Assembly: GCA_002887195.1 (NCBI GenBank)
Contig: PJAB01000150.1
Span: forward strand, 1-37,456
DNA from: Chrysochromulina parva
Taxonomy: Eukaryota; Haptophyta; Prymnesiales; Chrysochromulinaceae
Length of the DNA: 37,456 bases
Reading direction: 5' to 3'
Of the stretch, positions 35,601 through 37,456 are shown one piece after another; position 1 is the first letter of the stretch, and every line of letters starts with the position of its first letter. Under the pieces are notes generated by a model. That model saw only the letters and a list, made by a program, of their open reading frames with translations. It was not told the origin of the DNA and did not search any database. A program made the position numbers and the translations under genes.

Positions 35601-37456
35601 GTGCGAGAATAAGCTCCTCGAGCTGCATGCTCAAGGATCTGCTTGTCTCACGGCTATGATTCAGGTGCTCTCGGTCCCTGGCGGCGATGCTTCTTCTGAA
35701 CTTACGGGCTACCTGAAGGGATATCTGGAGCTCCTCCGTATTGCGGTCAACGCAATCGAGTGTAGCGCATCCAATCGGAGCGACCAGCTGGCCATAAGAC
35801 AAGTCGACGATCACGTGTACTGCCGAGGACACGACCAAGTGATCATTGACTTTGAGACGGCACGGTCACATGCTCACCATGCCATCGTCCAGGCCACTGA
35901 GCTTTTCGGGCTTCTGCTCAAGGAGTTGCAGACGCTGCAGATGCACTCCATGACGCCAGCTCGATGCCCGGCCGACCTCAATGCAATGGGCACGGCTCTG
36001 CGCCGGCTGCAGCGTTGGGAGGGCAAGCCCGGTGAAGACTCCATGTTCGACCTCATCGTTCAACTTGAGCAACTTCTCCCCAAGAAATCCGTGGCCTCCG
36101 CGTCCGCAGATTCCAGCAGCGTGTCGTCTGAGCAAACGGCGGCTGATGTGATCCGACTACTCGCAACGCACGCCACGCGAGTGCAGAACGCCGGCACCGT
36201 GATCTGCATTCAACTCGACAAGACAAAGGAGCTGCTTGATGCCCCTCGCGATCCGCAGAATCCCGTGCCTCTGCCCAAGGAGCCGTTCGAGCTCGCTCTG
36301 AGCAAGCAGATGGACGATCTCGTCAACGAGCTCTCGTGGAAGGTAGACGACGTGCGCTCAAAGCGGGCGTGTTTGAAGTCCGGAGTGATCGAGCAAGTGT
36401 CGGACTTCAATGGTGAATTCATCAAGCTGCTGCAGACTCAGAAGTACACGTTAGCAGGCCAAGCCCTCAAGGGACTTAAGCGCTTCGAGTTCCTCATGGA
36501 GATGAGCGAGTTCCGGGAATGCCGTGGACGTGCCGCCGATTACAACGAGGAGATGAAGAACCATGCAAAACGCCTCGAGGACCAAGCAATTGCTGCTCTG
36601 CCTTCGGCACGTGCTCCCGAGGACCTAGCCGAGCATTTGATCCGGCTCAAGAAGCTTGAGGATGGTATTCCATCCTCGACGAGCGTTGCCCGAGAAGCGA
36701 TCAAGGTGCTTCTGGTTGCGCTGCAAAAGAAGTTCCCGCAGGGCATGGTCATGCTCGGCGCGTGCCTCAAATCAATTGATCCTGTCCTCGGCAATGCGAT
36801 TGTCAACTCCTCGGAGATCTTTGCCGCTCTGCGCGTCACGCTCTTCAATGCGCGCACGCAGCAAGCCTTTGGAGACGTGCTCACGGGCCTCATAGGTGAG
36901 CCTGACATGGATAAGACGGTGCTCGAACGCCGATACAATGAGTTCAAAGACACGTACGATGGCGACGTGAAGTGGGCGCTCGGTGGGGGCTGCTTTGGCG
37001 AAGAGGTGAATTATTGCGCCTCTAAGGCCAAACAGCGCACAAAGCTGAGTATGACCAAGCAGGCAGGAGCACTTATTGGCTTCACACCAAACGCGCTGGA
37101 CAGCCTGCCTAAGGTGCTGGCTGCGATCTGTGCACTCTGGAGCGTGCAGTTTTATCTGAAAACGCGCGATCCGACCTCGAGCTTGGCCGACGCGGCAACC
37201 ATTTGGCCGACTTTGCTTACCTCTCATTTGATCGCTCACTTCGGCGCGCTCACCTCCACCGCCGAGGACGACGACGACGGCAACGACGGCGGCGACGATG
37301 ACGCCGCGCGCGCGATGGGCGCCGCCGACCGCTCATCCTCAGCCTCGATCTCGATCTCGATCTCGATCTCGAGCTTCTGCGCCTCGCTGAGCCGCGTGCG
37401 CTTCATCCCGAGCCATGCGCCCTCGGCGGGCGTCGCAGCGCATGCAGGCGAGCCGA
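29625..37456 (+). CDS. Giant P-loop GTPase with degenerate OTU-like region, 3' partial
   Basis: Exons are 29625-30958, 31042-31264 and 31351 to beyond the window, with introns of 83 nt (GTATGC...ATGCAG) and 86 nt (GTGCTG...ACGCAG); more than 2550 residues are present. The N-terminus is helical. Residues about 210-390 look like an OTU cysteine-protease fold without its catalytic residues (GRCGSPLHALSAALGPDG, then ADWLILALACLVLGRKILVY and IRLTMLNGQFYTPME). A GTPase domain follows: P-loop GLTGVGKST (427-435), possible switch I GLTTNSETKM, and DTPGFGDTEG (from 497). This resembles AIG1/septin-like TRAFAC GTPases; the G4 motif is unclear (INQSD or VPKKYTD). An acidic stretch with PPPKRAR near residue 660 and roughly 1800 residues of mostly helical sequence come next. 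Exon 3 has no stop before the window ends. Function is not known. Confidence 0.75.
37236..37456 (-). CDS. Possible 3' end of a minus-strand gene
   Basis: A minus-strand frame enters from the window edge and ends at a TGA at 37238-37236, giving 73 residues. It includes LGMKRTRLSEAQKLEIE, a Glu/Ile repeat, then Ser/Pro-rich sequence ending AVEVSAPK. The charge pattern looks more natural than the opposing plus-strand reading (Asp-rich, then Ser/Ile repeats), and the local base composition matches the G+C-rich genes elsewhere. If real, the giant GTPase gene must end or splice before this point. Not recognised. Confidence 0.3.
   Translation of the reverse strand, partial: GSPACAATPAEGAWLGMKRTRLSEAQKLEIEIEIEIEAEDERSAAPIARAASSSPPSLPSSSSSAVEVSAPK
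37345..37373 (+). repeat. (TCGATC)n hexanucleotide repeat
   Basis: About four to five tcgatc units in a row read as Ser-Ile repeats on plus and Glu-Ile repeats on minus. It is a simple-sequence tract. Confidence 0.85.

Overview
The window is nuclear DNA of a unicellular eukaryote, most likely an alga with a secondary red-type plastid; a haptophyte is my best guess, and other chromist lineages are not excluded. The reasons are: genes densely packed on both strands with very G+C-rich codon use; short GT-AG introns (83-107 nt in most cases where I could fit them); eukaryote-only genes (eS21 ribosomal protein, NECAP, CDPK, ARMC2-like); a plastid-type tocopherol/plastoquinone methyltransferase and a PLGG1-type glycolate/glycerate carrier; and signal-peptide-like leaders ending in an ADA|F or ASA|F motif, as on proteins sent to complex red plastids. 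No rRNA, tRNA, CRISPR array or bacterial operon was seen.

Layout. 154-1224 (+) pectin acetylesterase/Notum-like hydrolase. 1381-3234 (+) EF-hand, coiled-coil, Gly/Pro-repeat protein. 3894-7030 (-) polyQ TPR-like protein in two exons. 7211-9805 (+) coiled-coil protein with a calflagin-like EF-hand end. 10256-11845 (-) PLGG1-like LrgA-LrgB protein. 12388-13655 (+) MPBQ-type methyltransferase, two exons. 14200-14808 (-) ribosomal protein eS21, two exons. 15049-16236 (+) DMT/EamA-type transporter. 16679-17435 (+) parvulin-type prolyl isomerase, three exons. 18292-18948 (+) membrane-anchored PDI-like thioredoxin protein. 19203-20165 (+) NECAP. 21380-24097 (-) protein in which a Nudix domain interrupts a methyltransferase-like fold. 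24336-26030 (-) CDPK. 26537-29302 (-) ARMC2-like armadillo protein. From 29625 (+) to the window end, a giant multi-exon P-loop GTPase with a degenerate OTU-like region. A minus-strand gene end may lie at 37236-37456.

There are no operons. Several genes fit common themes: plastid metabolism (methyltransferase, glycolate/glycerate carrier, parvulin), Ca2+ signalling (CDPK and two EF-hand proteins), flagellum (ARMC2-like, calflagin-like) and membrane traffic/secretion (NECAP, PDI, Notum-like).

The most interesting items are: (1) the giant pseudo-OTU/GTPase protein, whose base composition differs from its neighbours; (2) an intron in the TPR gene flanked by a 34-nt direct repeat, whose core is shared with a candidate intron in the Nudix gene 16 kb away and with a nearby intergenic repeat, suggesting an introner-like family; (3) a sense-oriented CTTGA pentamer tandem upstream of several unrelated genes; and (4) the Nudix-in-Rossmann domain insertion.
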